Of a stretch of DNA of 64,000 nucleotides, positions 17,701 to 26,736 are shown piece after piece. The DNA is from Conexibacter woesei Iso977N. GTDB taxonomy: Bacteria; Actinomycetota; Thermoleophilia; Solirubrobacterales; Solirubrobacteraceae. A program made the position numbers and the translations under genes. The stretch lies in NCBI RefSeq assembly GCF_000424625.1, contig NZ_AUKG01000002.1:868001-932000 (forward strand). Direction: 5' to 3'. The notes under the pieces were generated by a model. That model was not told the DNA's origin, did not search any database, and worked only from the letters and a program-made list of their open reading frames with translations. The number at the start of each line of letters is the position of its first letter. The stretch's first letter is position 1.

Positions 17701-18194
17701 CCGCGGCGATCGATCTCGTTGGCGGGGCACGACTGGAGAGCGGAAGCAAGATGCCTGCACACCTGTACCTCCGTGGGCTGATCGACGTGGCGCGCGCGCA
17801 TCGGGAAGCCGGGCGGGAAGGGCGCCTGTTCCTCGTGGGTGAGCTGAGCGAGGAACTTGGTTCACTGCGCGGGAAAGTCGCTCACTGGGTTACGAAGTCG
17901 TTGCGCAACGGCGGCTCGTGGACGGCACTGACCGCCGACATCGGGCTCGACCTCATCGTCGGGCCTCGCGCCGCGGATGGCAGCGCGCGCGTCAAGCTCC
18001 GGTGCGACACGTGCGATCTCGACAACGACCTCGCCTACGACGAGCGGTATCACCACCCCCGTGAGATGTCGGAGGTCTGCATCAAGGGCGAGAACGAAGG
18101 GATTTTCTACAACTGCTCGGATCACGATCCAGGGGCGCAGCAGTCCCCCATGTTCCTAGAGCGGCTTGAGCGTTACGACATGTTCGGACGCTGA
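14727..18194 (+). CDS. TPR-like/metallo-beta-lactamase protein of a conflict operon
   Basis: A 1155-residue cytosolic protein. Residues about 200-500 are helical and TPR-like. Residues about 690-960 are a metallo-beta-lactamase fold: THDHVDH at 751-757 is the HxHxDH zinc motif, and FTSDM and LIAHLSS supply later metal-site elements. The C-terminus carries a possible zinc cluster (RCDTCD, EVCIKG, YNCSDHD). The family is not one I can name; MBL folds act as hydrolases or nucleases on many substrates. It is first of three genes; nine bases separate it from the hydrolase gene. The DNA is less GC-rich than the core genome. Likely a sensor or effector enzyme. Confidence 0.75.
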   Translation: MSVEQDFLRQFLDAELGHSLGAYPVANEALTDLGRSLRSSDNGGSAPELGWLDGLSKLMAAYNRKLHQEVHAASAERRHPAPLFFPWSNGGLFDPRGSGNAAAVAPSEDWVAGYYHAAVDALAGEGDVMLARWLLMSRDGSAPVDGGPLAPAERPRPGKLERYRRRLSVAEQIEPRIVPDDPAGRIVKADLSSDPALIGYVVSALVEGHLLTHGVEWAQAGDLGHQLERDRANVRDQLDRAEALLTFVYSISRTCPWLFAAREEERQWVQANAPMCWHQMVPTVSLWLATQVPLLALHRRAYCHALRGEAEEAYKDYYKLQQQIRHTERRLRAAPSVVVGATDFLAALDAMADHHIGELYRAKQAHTTALTHLTRADARLERLRTAGTDSRALPDEALTSARWRIELLLSNGKAHYEMGRHKQSLAWYLRAWKWVLEIQAGDAGTEVNSEPIDEAVSWLAAVDHEPVIYKDDLNRFIRPIAAQLDGIMINRRLEALAADVLTRLGHLLYVLRIEPEDSWEPDANGRIEVPTLKFLKKALQCDSASTMLRTDILKLAYRLLENGQRSWEELEESVIDMDEIGIQHQWQGGEDDFARVSRATEYVLLRELLATTEAVKEPIGRRGTIIDVHEAQTQEIARRLLAGVFIHTDSINVRRAQVHERLTGDHKPFAGASPADGPAIELVSMRRFSSAFALLPRPAAFRSLSGGYFVRIRSTPRAAPLGIVIDPGTDFVETLYRTGFSVADVQMIIVTHDHVDHMAALEPLLSLLYERRQIKGKEADPALRDGELPLLGNRGVLARLRETAQYKQLKLYEFAPQGPARNAERCDSATVEGGDSPAEKLPESIDALNAWLKRQLGDMEVRITPVSSEVMREGGHQDNSLQASFGFALQVGGLDGPSIGFTSDMPRSEADCGPLLEPLTSCDVLIAHLSSLPVSELRTAAGLGTRGHLKTSEAEDRTWLLNVFKSAETEPDHYEPDLASRLSYAYWLGNGAAAIDLVGGARLESGSKMPAHLYLRGLIDVARAHREAGREGRLFLVGELSEELGSLRGKVAHWVTKSLRNGGSWTALTADIGLDLIVGPRAADGSARVKLRCDTCDLDNDLAYDERYHHPREMSEVCIKGENEGIFYNCSDHDPGAQQSPMFLERLERYDMFGR

Positions 18195-18203
18195 GAGACG
18201 CTC

Positions 18204-19625
18204 ATGACCCAAGCCCGACCTGATGTCAGCTATGACGCCGTCGTCTTCGTTCCGGGGATCTTAGGCAGCTCGCTCCGTCTTACCGAGACCGGTGAGGAGC
18301 TCTGGGGCTTCGCCAGCGCGGTGAAGTACTCCAGGATCTGGCGATCCAACAGGCTGGCAAGCAAGCTCGCGGTCACCGCCGACGAGCTCGCTGGCGTCAC
18401 CGGACGAGTCGTCGCCGATGGATTGCTCCAGGCGCCGGCTGCGGCACCGATCCTCCAGGGCCTCGAGCCGTACACGGATCTCGTCGAGGGGCTCCGGAAG
18501 GTCATGGCCAACCGGGCGGCCGTGGTCGAGTTCCCTTACGACTGGCGGCTTTCGGTCCGGTACAACGCTGCTGAGCTGGCACGCACCGCGGCAGCTCACC
18601 TCGAAACTTGGCGCCGCCACCCCGCGGTGACCGGCGCACCGACGGCGCAGAGCCCGCGGCTCGTCATCGTCGCTCACTCCATGGGTGGACTGCTGGCGCG
18701 CGCGTTGCCGACGGTGGAGGGCCGGGATGGGGTCCCGGCCGTCACGGAGAGGCTGCGGTCGGTGATCACGCTCGGGACGCCGTTCCTCGGGGCGGTGAAG
18801 GCCGCGGTCCTGCTGAACAGCGGTCATGGCGTTCGGCTCGGCCATCGCCGGCGGATCCAGCGGGTCGCTGCGACGTTCCCCGGCGTCCACGACCTGCTGC
18901 CGACGTACCGCTGCCTCCGAAGCGGCGAGGATCTGCTGCGACTCACGGCAGACGACATCGCGGCGCTCGGCGGCGATCGCACGCTCGCGCAAGAGGCGAT
19001 CGACTTCGCTCGCGCGATTCAGGAGAACGAGCTGTCTCACCACATGATCTACGGAACCCATCAGACGACGTTGCAGAGCATGCGGTTGGAGAACGGGGCC
19101 GTGATCGCATCACCCCATCACTTCGAGTGGGCAGGAGACGAGCCCGCCCTGGATTCCAGGGATGCGCTCATTCCACGGAAGGTCAGCGGGGACGGCACGG
19201 TGGGTGGCGACTGGGCGACGCACGGCCATCCCGGGGTCCCGTTCCCGCTGCCGCAGCAACACGGCGCGCTCGCAAAATCCCCGGAAGCCGTCATATCTGT
19301 CGCTGCGGCAGTCCAGCGGCGGCCGCTCGGCAAGGTCCAGGGCGGTGGGGAGATCGGGTTGTCGGTGCCGGACGTCGTGGCCCCCAACGCGGTGTGGAGG
19401 ATCACGCTCACTGGTGCTTCCGGGCCGTCCGCGGTCACGGCCGGTGTGACTGACGCTGAGACCGGAAGGGAAGTGCATGACGTGCACTTCGTGCGTGCGG
19501 GCAACGAGCTCGTGGGGTCCCTCGCGCTCCGGCGTCCGGGGATGTACCGCGTCGAGGTCGCCCACGGCGGATGGTCACCGACCTCGCAGCTGGTGCTCTG
19601 CGTCGAACCGGGGGACGAGGAATGA
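18204..19625 (+). CDS. LCAT-like alpha/beta hydrolase
   Basis: A 473-residue alpha/beta hydrolase resembling lecithin:cholesterol acyltransferase-like lipases: it opens with VVFVPGILGSSL and has EFPYDWRLS. The nucleophile is Ser159 in AHSMGG, the acid Asp330 in SGDGTV, and the base His353 in QQHGAL, so the triad is complete. From about residue 390 a beta-sandwich-like tail follows. No signal peptide is seen, so it acts inside the cell. It overlaps the next gene by ATGA, showing translational coupling. In a defence setting such lipases can attack membranes; that role is inference. Confidence 0.85.
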   Translation: MTQARPDVSYDAVVFVPGILGSSLRLTETGEELWGFASAVKYSRIWRSNRLASKLAVTADELAGVTGRVVADGLLQAPAAAPILQGLEPYTDLVEGLRKVMANRAAVVEFPYDWRLSVRYNAAELARTAAAHLETWRRHPAVTGAPTAQSPRLVIVAHSMGGLLARALPTVEGRDGVPAVTERLRSVITLGTPFLGAVKAAVLLNSGHGVRLGHRRRIQRVAATFPGVHDLLPTYRCLRSGEDLLRLTADDIAALGGDRTLAQEAIDFARAIQENELSHHMIYGTHQTTLQSMRLENGAVIASPHHFEWAGDEPALDSRDALIPRKVSGDGTVGGDWATHGHPGVPFPLPQQHGALAKSPEAVISVAAAVQRRPLGKVQGGGEIGLSVPDVVAPNAVWRITLTGASGPSAVTAGVTDAETGREVHDVHFVRAGNELVGSLALRRPGMYRVEVAHGGWSPTSQLVLCVEPGDEE

Positions 19626-22600
19626 ACGGATCGCCTCTGGACCCCGCCGCACTGACGTTCGTCCCGATGGCCTTCGGCGAGTTCGAGCACCAAGACTTCG
19701 GCGAGCAGAGGCTCGAGGTGGACGAGCAGGTCGAGAAACTGCTGAAGCTCCTAGAGCCCTTCGGCGCGGACTTCGTCGAGTGGGACCTTTCGATGAAGGA
19801 ACGCACTCTGAGCATGGCGCAACGCCGGCTGGTGCTCTGGAAGACGAGCGTCGCCCCGAACGCCCCCACGATCCTCTACTGGGCGGGCCACGGCTTCAGG
19901 TCAGGGCGGGGCTACGCACTTGCCTGCTACGAGAGCAGGGACGATGTCCCCGGAAGCGGGCTGGCGGCCGAACACCTGGCGTCGTTCATCCAGGACCGCC
20001 AGGCTCGGAGCCAGGACCCTCCATGGTGCATCGTCATCGTCGACGCGTGCTGCGGTCATGACGTGGCCATCGAGCTGTGCACGAGGCTCGTCACGGCAAA
20101 CGTCAGGAACGTGCTGCTGATCGGTGCGGCGGAACCTGGCGCGACGAGATTGGGCGAGATCACCCGCGCGTTGACTCTGGTGCTGGAAGAGGCCGACTTC
20201 CGGCGCAACTTGGAGATCAGCCTGATCAACCTGAAGGCGTCGCTCCGTGACGAGTCGGTGCGCCAGCATCTGTCCGTCCACGACGTGGAGCTGCTGCCCT
20301 CGGCGAGGCTCGAAAGCAGAGCGCGTCTACGGTTCGCGGTCTCTTTGGATCTGCAGGCCGGATTCGAGTCGGCGTTGTCGGCGCTTTCCCAGGACGAGCG
20401 CGAGGCATTGGTGCAGCGCATCGATCTGGACGAGACGACCTGGCAGTTCGTCGGACGCAAACCGGAGCACAGGCGCATCGTCGAGTGGGCGGCGTCAACC
20501 GAGCCCTTGCTCATCGTGTCTGGGCCGCCCGGTGCCGGCAAGTCGGCACTGCTGGGCGCGACGTTCGTCCGGTCGTGGCCGGGGCTTCGCGAAAAGCTGG
20601 AGAGGCAAGGGGTCCTGATGGAGCTCGAGCCCGACGAGGCGCCGCCGGCCGACGCGTTCCGTGCGGTGATCCGGCTCTCCGGGCATACCACGATGTCGGC
20701 GATGCGCCTGATCGGAGACGCGCTCGATTGGTGTTGTCACACGACAGCGTCTCCGACGGAGCAGATGCAGGCGCTGCGTGAGGCCGCCGCCGCGACGGGG
20801 GCGCTCTTGATCGCCGATGGCGTCGACGAGGCGCGCCAGCCGCTGGGCGTCGCGCGCTTGCTTCGGGTGATCGCCGACGCGGGGGCGCGGGTCCTGGTCG
20901 GGACGCGCCCGTCGACCAAGGACGTCGCCGGCGCGGAGGCCTCGCCCCACCAAGACATCCTCGAAGTCCTCACCGACAGGATCGAGGCCGAGGTCATCGA
21001 TCTCGGGTACCGCCACGAGGACCTGACGGAGTTCGTGATCAGCGAGCTCGATGCGAAGCGCTACGGGCGATTCGACGCGCCATACCGGCGCGCTAAGCGC
21101 GTCCACATCGTGAGGATCCTCGCCGATGAGCAGAGGGCGGACTTCCTGCTCGCCAGCCTCGTGCTCCGCGAGCTCGCCGCCGACACGGAGCTTCTCGAAA
21201 GCGGCCGTGAGGAGGATCTCGACCGTCTGTTGCGCAAGGACCTGCGCGCGATCTTCGACCAACTCGTCGCGCGTCTCGCCGCGAAGTCGGCGTCCAATCG
21301 CGCGATCCTCCAAGCGCTGGCGCTGGCTCAGGGACGCGGGATGCCCGTCGCGGGTGATGTGCTCGCGGCTACGGCCGCAGCGTTGAGTGAGGACACGTCC
21401 GCCCCGGTCACAAGGTCGGACATCGCGGAGCTCTTCAGGGACGCCCGTGCCTACATCGTCTCCGATCTCGAGGACGGGCAGACCGTCTACCGCTTCGCCC
21501 ACAAGCTGTTCAGCGACCTGCTGGGGGGCGACGATGCGGCGAAGCACGACGTCGTCGCGCGCGCCCTGATCGCCCAGGCCGGCGACGGCACCGAACCCCC
21601 GAGCCCTTATGTCGTCCGTTGGCTCTCGCGTCATGTGGCGAACGGTGGTCCGGCCGCGTGGGCTGCCCTTGGGAATGAGCCTGCGCTGATCGACGCGCTC
21701 GATGTGGCAGCACTGACCTCTGATGCCCAGAGAGCGGGGCTCAGCACGCTGCCCCGTGACGTCGTCGCCACGATCTCGGTTCAGAACCTCATCGCCGAGA
21801 GCGCGCTGGACACCACGATCTGGGGTGCCGAGGTCGCTGGTCGGGGACGCTCCCGGTCGGGGCTGCGCCAGCTCGGTGCCGCACGCCTGCGGCCGACCGG
21901 GGGCGCAGCCCAGTCACCGCCGGGCGTGACCGGATGGTCGCTGCGCTGGAGCGAGCTGCGCCGGACGCCGCCGCACATCCTCGCGATCCGTGCCGACGCG
22001 CCCGTGATCGCCCTGGTCTGTGCCGAAAACCGGCCGGTCGGCGAGGACGCCAGGCCGGTGATCGCAGCGCTGTTCGAGGACGGCGCGATCCGACTCTGGG
22101 ACACGACGAGCGGCTCGGCGCTGGGTCCGCCGATCGTGCCGTCGGGCGCTGGAGGCAAGGTCGCCAATGGAGCGCTTGCGCTCGTCGAAGCGGAGGGGCA
22201 GGCGCCGTTCCTCGTCGCCGGGATCGACAGCGAAGTGACCGTCTGGGACCTGTTGACGGGTGTCCGCATCACGTCGATGGCGCCTCACCGGCCCGTCACC
22301 GCACTGACCGCCGAATCCAAGAACGAGGCCAGCGGCGACCCTGCCGACCTGCGGATCTTCGTCGGCAGCAGAGACGGCACGGTCACCTCGCTTAACGCGG
22401 CGGGCGTCATCTCGACGACGCACAAGACCGCCCCTCCAGGCCGCGCGTTGCGTTCCCTCGTCATGAGCCCACCAGGGATGGCCGTGCGGCTGCTTGCGGG
22501 CGGGGACGACGAGCTGGTGCGCAGCTACTTCGTGACGGAAAACGGGGAGCTTCGTCCCGCAGGGGCCGATCCGAGCTGTCACGCGCTCGACGAGTGGGTG

Positions 22601-23872
22601 TGCGATCTCGCCGCCTATGACGAGAACAAGCAGCTCCACGTCGCCGTGGTGGGCGATGAGGCGATGCTGGCGGTCTGGGACGTCGACACGTCCGAGCGCA
22701 GGACGGCCCCGATCCCTGAGCCGAGCACCAGCGTGATCACCTTCGTCCAAGGTGACGAGCGGAAGTTCGTCGCCGGTGGGAAGAGCGGAGGCCTGCACGT
22801 CGTGCGGGCCTCCGAGTTGATCAGCAGGCCGACGGTGCCACGCAGAGAGGCTGCAGACCCGGGCGCGGTCGTCGACGCCCATCAGGACACGGTCGCGGCG
22901 CTCGCCAGCTACACCCTCGGTGAGATCGTTCGTGTGGTCAGCGGGTCGGCTGACGGCACCGTGAAGATCTGGGAACCCGATCTCAGGACGGACGACGGCG
23001 CCGTGAGGCCCGGATCGGGCGCGGCCTGCGTCGCCTCCGTCACCGCACCGGACGGTACAGCCCTGATCGCCGTGGGCACCGCCGACGGCGTGGTGCAGTT
23101 CTACGACGCCGCGGGCATTGCGGTGTATGCCTCAACATTAAGAGTGGCAGGTCGCAACGTGGTTGTCGGTATCCGCGAGCTGCCAGACGGACGTGCGGCC
23201 ATCGCCGTCAAGGACGAGAACGTCGTGCTCTGGGATCTCGCGTCGAGGACGTCCACCGAGCTCAAGCACGACGCGCCCGTGACGGCGATGACCGTGGCGG
23301 AGATTGACGGCACTGTGATACTCCTGACCGCGACAACCCGGGGACGTGTGACCGCCTGGGACGTGGCGGCGCGGGAAGAGCTGACCTCACTGCGTCACGA
23401 CGTGCAAGGCTCGGTGTCCGCGTTCATCCAGCTCGGTGACGTCGTCGCGGCTTTCGGGTCCGGTCGTGGAGCGATCGTGATTCCATTGAAGGCCGGCGCA
23501 TCCGGGGCGGTCGCGGACCGGAAGGCCGTCGCAAGAGTGACTGCCGCATGTCGTGTCGGCGCCGCGCTGGTGGTGGGCGACACCGAGGGGCTTGTGTATG
23601 TTTGGCCGCTCGACGGGACCGGTCAGGCGCGGGAGCTGACCGGCCACCGTCAGGCCGTCACGAGCCTCGCGCCGATCGAAGGCGGCGCGCTGGTCCTCAG
23701 CGGCAGCCGCGACGGGACCGTCCGGATCTGGGACGTGGGAAGCGGCGACGAGGTGGACGTCATACGCTTCGGCATCGGGGTGAACGACCTGCACGTCCTG
23801 CCGGACGGTGCGGTGGCCATCGCCACCGACGAGGGTGTCCTCGTGGTCGAGCTCAACGCGCCGCACCGCTGA
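19622..23872 (+). CDS. Caspase-like protease fused to STAND ATPase and WD40 repeats
   Basis: A 1416-residue protein in three parts. Residues about 10-200 are a caspase-like (C14) peptidase: His90 in YWAGHG and Cys143 in VDACCG form the dyad. Residues about 285-600 are a STAND/NACHT-type ATPase: FVGRKPEH, P-loop GPPGAGKSA (301-309) and a Walker B-like LLIADGVDEA. From about 770 to the end are WD40 repeats, clearest in SGSADGTVKIWE and SGSRDGTVRIWDV. The plan is that of an inflammasome-like sensor: WD40 senses, the ATPase oligomerises, the protease is released. It is the last gene of the triad and ends four bases from the convergent operon. Confidence 0.88.
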   Translation: MNGSPLDPAALTFVPMAFGEFEHQDFGEQRLEVDEQVEKLLKLLEPFGADFVEWDLSMKERTLSMAQRRLVLWKTSVAPNAPTILYWAGHGFRSGRGYALACYESRDDVPGSGLAAEHLASFIQDRQARSQDPPWCIVIVDACCGHDVAIELCTRLVTANVRNVLLIGAAEPGATRLGEITRALTLVLEEADFRRNLEISLINLKASLRDESVRQHLSVHDVELLPSARLESRARLRFAVSLDLQAGFESALSALSQDEREALVQRIDLDETTWQFVGRKPEHRRIVEWAASTEPLLIVSGPPGAGKSALLGATFVRSWPGLREKLERQGVLMELEPDEAPPADAFRAVIRLSGHTTMSAMRLIGDALDWCCHTTASPTEQMQALREAAAATGALLIADGVDEARQPLGVARLLRVIADAGARVLVGTRPSTKDVAGAEASPHQDILEVLTDRIEAEVIDLGYRHEDLTEFVISELDAKRYGRFDAPYRRAKRVHIVRILADEQRADFLLASLVLRELAADTELLESGREEDLDRLLRKDLRAIFDQLVARLAAKSASNRAILQALALAQGRGMPVAGDVLAATAAALSEDTSAPVTRSDIAELFRDARAYIVSDLEDGQTVYRFAHKLFSDLLGGDDAAKHDVVARALIAQAGDGTEPPSPYVVRWLSRHVANGGPAAWAALGNEPALIDALDVAALTSDAQRAGLSTLPRDVVATISVQNLIAESALDTTIWGAEVAGRGRSRSGLRQLGAARLRPTGGAAQSPPGVTGWSLRWSELRRTPPHILAIRADAPVIALVCAENRPVGEDARPVIAALFEDGAIRLWDTTSGSALGPPIVPSGAGGKVANGALALVEAEGQAPFLVAGIDSEVTVWDLLTGVRITSMAPHRPVTALTAESKNEASGDPADLRIFVGSRDGTVTSLNAAGVISTTHKTAPPGRALRSLVMSPPGMAVRLLAGGDDELVRSYFVTENGELRPAGADPSCHALDEWVCDLAAYDENKQLHVAVVGDEAMLAVWDVDTSERRTAPIPEPSTSVITFVQGDERKFVAGGKSGGLHVVRASELISRPTVPRREAADPGAVVDAHQDTVAALASYTLGEIVRVVSGSADGTVKIWEPDLRTDDGAVRPGSGAACVASVTAPDGTALIAVGTADGVVQFYDAAGIAVYASTLRVAGRNVVVGIRELPDGRAAIAVKDENVVLWDLASRTSTELKHDAPVTAMTVAEIDGTVILLTATTRGRVTAWDVAAREELTSLRHDVQGSVSAFIQLGDVVAAFGSGRGAIVIPLKAGASGAVADRKAVARVTAACRVGAALVVGDTEGLVYVWPLDGTGQARELTGHRQAVTSLAPIEGGALVLSGSRDGTVRIWDVGSGDEVDVIRFGIGVNDLHVLPDGAVAIATDEGVLVVELNAPHR

Positions 23873-23876
23873 GCGC

Positions 23877-26624
23877 TCACGCCATCCGGCCGCCTTGGCC
23901 TCCGAGGCGGCCGAACCCGGATTCGAGGTCGCGATAGTAGCGCCGGTACCGGCCCGACTCGGGAGTCTTCCTGACCTCGTCCCAGTTCGCGCCGGCATCC
24001 TGCCGGGGCACCGCGCGCGTCACGTACTTGCCGGACTGCGGGGGAGTGACGGACAGGGGCCTCGCCGCCGTGAGGTCCCATTCGAGGGCGCCAAAGGGCA
24101 GCGCGTAATACGGGGCGCTCGGCTGGCTGTCGACCAGGATCGCGGGCACCACCGCTCGCCGCCGCCACACGCGCTCGACGACCCGATGAGTGCCGTCGCA
24201 GACGACGAACTCGCGGACGGTGCGGTCTTCGTCTCCGTCGTAGAGCGCCTCGCCGAGGTCATCGGCGTGCAACTGCTCGAGGATCGGTGGCGTGACGCTG
24301 ACCGGGATGCCGACGCCGCCCTTGCGGACTCGCGCGAAGCCCCACGGGTTGCCCTCCGCGGCCAACTGCTCGAAGACCGGCAACAGCTCGTCGACGCGGG
24401 CCAGCCCTTTGCTCAGGACGTACCGCTGCACGGGGCGCAGCCGTCCGAGCGCGTGCTCGGGCTTCAAGTCCTCGAGCCCGATCTCGTCTGCCCTCGCGGC
24501 GGCGAACACGAGGATCGCGTCGCGCTCCTGTCGCCACTTGCCCACGCTCATGCGCCTCAGGTAGACCTGCCGGAACTGCTCGGCCGGGTAAGCGGCGCCT
24601 TCGAGATCCGAGATCTTCGCGAAGGTGACCTTGCTCAGGGCATCGACCGTCGAGAGCCCTGGAACATCCGGGTCTGGCTCGGCGTCGTCGGACCAGCTGA
24701 ACGTTCGCACGATCTCGTACCCGCGCTCGGTCTCGACAGCGCCGCCCAACATGAGCTCCGGGCGCAGCTCGCCGGACTCGAGCTCGGACGCCAGCACCCT
24801 GTCGAGCTGGGACATCACGTCGGCGTTGCGCGCCTTGATCGACGGCACCCCGCGCCACGGTGCCTCCGTCCCGGGCGCGCCGATCGGGAACCACACGGCA
24901 CCTGGTGGCGCCATCTCCGCCTGTGCCCGTGCCGCCTTGTCGGGGTTGGCGACGAGCTCGGCCGTAGGGTCGAAGCGGACGGCGCTTCCGCCGTCGCTCA
25001 AGGCCGTCATGGCGAGCCCTCGTGCCGGCCCGGCGGAGGTCTCGCCATCGCTCGCGCTGTCCAGGTCATGGAACCATGCGATGAGCCTCTTGACATCCCG
25101 CGCTCGCTGATCGTCGTGGTCGGATGACCGCTCGACGAGCGGGAGCAAGGTGACGAAGTGGTAGTCGAACTCCGTGACCACTCCGCTCGTCGGCGAGAAC
25201 TTACGCGTGGTGAAGTTCGCGATCTCGCGGATCTCGTCGGCCCAGACGTCCTCGTCCAACTCGCTGCTGTCGAGGATCCGCTCGAGGGCGTCCTCGAACC
25301 CGACGGCGTGCTCGGCGCGCTCGAGATCCTCGGCGCGTTCGGTGGCCTGGCGGATGACGTCGTCGCGCAAATGGCCGAGCAGGGTGGCCGGGTACTGGAA
25401 GGCAGGGAGTAGCAAGGTGTTCCACTCACCCAGCGGAGAGGCCTGCAGCGGGGAGTGGTTGCTGAGGAGCAGCTCGTACCCACCGCCTTCTCGCGGTCGG
25501 ATGACCACGAGCAACATGTATGACATCGCTTTGACGGCCGGCATGCCGGCGAGCTTCAGATCCTCGGTGCAGAGCTGGACGTAGCCGCTGCCGTCCCAGG
25601 TGTCCTTGATCGCGGCGAGCAGCGCGTCCAGCTCGTCCCTTGCCTCCTGCTTCGTCTCAGGCAATGCCCGCACGGCCGCGATGCGGCTGGTCACATGGCT
25701 GTACAGGCGACGCTCCCCGACGTCGACCCGCGACGCGGATTCGAGCGAGCGGACGATCTGGACGGGCTGCGCCGGCACGTTGTATCCGAGGTCATGGTTG
25801 AACGCGATCTGCGCCTGGCCCTTGACGACGTCAATGCGCACGCGCGCGACGCCTTGCTGGGCGGCACCCGGGTCGAATGGCGGACAGGGCACGATCGATA
25901 CCCCCATGGTCCGCTGCCTGGCGTCCACCGGCGTTCGGCTGACGGTCGCGATCCCGTCGTCAGCGCCGGAACCAGCCAGCAGGACGACCGACGCACGCAG
26001 CCGCTCCCAGCGCTCGGTGTCCGTGGACCCGTCCGTGGCGATACCGATCACGTAGAGCGGCGCGGTGCTGCTCGTCTCCATGGCGAGCTTGCGCACCATC
26101 GCTTGAGCCGCGTCGACGTCGCTTTGAGCTCCCAGCGCGATGAGCGCGACGTACGCGTAGGCGTGACCCGCCATGTCGTCGGGTGCCGGGTCGTTCGGAT
26201 GGGTGATGCCGAAGGCCGCGGTGACGATCGACCCCTGCCCGTCGTTGCGTGTGAACGCCTGCAGCAGCTTCGACGGGCGGGAGGTCGGCGCGCACACGAT
26301 CGGCGTGTCTTGGCTATCGGGGATGCGACGTAGCGTCTCCGTCCACAGGCCGTCCGGATCGATGGCATCGTCACTGGCCTCGACTGCAGGGTCGCCGAGC
26401 ACGAGGAGGATCTGCGACATCTGCGCCCGTAGCGGTTCGAGCAGCTTGCGGGCGCGATCGGTCGTCCGCTGGCCGAGACCCTCCCTGCTTTCTCCTTGCC
26501 GGGCAACGGCAAGAGGCTCAACGATGACCTCCACGTCGACGACGGGCCCGGTGAACGTCGGCACGTGCGCGGTGATGTCGAAGTCCGTTGCCTGGTTGGT
26601 GGCGTAGGCGATCAGGGGGTCCAC
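23877..26624 (-). CDS. Large protein with C-terminal ParB-like domain, last gene of the seven-gene operon
   Basis: A 915-residue protein of unknown family. The N-terminal half is alpha/beta (ILLVLGDPAV, LYVIGIATDG) and the middle has YMLLVVIRPREGG and YELLLSNHS. Residues about 686-915 repeat the domain of the 213-residue protein encoded three genes upstream in the operon: VQRYVLS, CDGTHRV (Asp810-Gly-Thr-His-Arg814), PYYALPFG, and a tail YRRYYRDLESGF. DGxHR recalls the ParB/sulfiredoxin fold. GTG 26624 is chosen because GAGGAGC lies about ten bases before it; GTG 26744 would overlap the HAD gene and adds non-coding-looking sequence. Confidence 0.6.
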   Translation of the reverse strand: MDPLIAYATNQATDFDITAHVPTFTGPVVDVEVIVEPLAVARQGESREGLGQRTTDRARKLLEPLRAQMSQILLVLGDPAVEASDDAIDPDGLWTETLRRIPDSQDTPIVCAPTSRPSKLLQAFTRNDGQGSIVTAAFGITHPNDPAPDDMAGHAYAYVALIALGAQSDVDAAQAMVRKLAMETSSTAPLYVIGIATDGSTDTERWERLRASVVLLAGSGADDGIATVSRTPVDARQRTMGVSIVPCPPFDPGAAQQGVARVRIDVVKGQAQIAFNHDLGYNVPAQPVQIVRSLESASRVDVGERRLYSHVTSRIAAVRALPETKQEARDELDALLAAIKDTWDGSGYVQLCTEDLKLAGMPAVKAMSYMLLVVIRPREGGGYELLLSNHSPLQASPLGEWNTLLLPAFQYPATLLGHLRDDVIRQATERAEDLERAEHAVGFEDALERILDSSELDEDVWADEIREIANFTTRKFSPTSGVVTEFDYHFVTLLPLVERSSDHDDQRARDVKRLIAWFHDLDSASDGETSAGPARGLAMTALSDGGSAVRFDPTAELVANPDKAARAQAEMAPPGAVWFPIGAPGTEAPWRGVPSIKARNADVMSQLDRVLASELESGELRPELMLGGAVETERGYEIVRTFSWSDDAEPDPDVPGLSTVDALSKVTFAKISDLEGAAYPAEQFRQVYLRRMSVGKWRQERDAILVFAAARADEIGLEDLKPEHALGRLRPVQRYVLSKGLARVDELLPVFEQLAAEGNPWGFARVRKGGVGIPVSVTPPILEQLHADDLGEALYDGDEDRTVREFVVCDGTHRVVERVWRRRAVVPAILVDSQPSAPYYALPFGALEWDLTAARPLSVTPPQSGKYVTRAVPRQDAGANWDEVRKTPESGRYRRYYRDLESGFGRLGGQGGRMA

Positions 26625-26736
26625 GTGCTCGGTGCTCCTCGAGGTGCGCGCGTTGGCGGTGTCAGAGATGCTCAGCGATCGGCAGGAATGCGCGATGCGC
26701 GCGACCCTACCGGTCTGCGACGCTTGCGACCACAGT

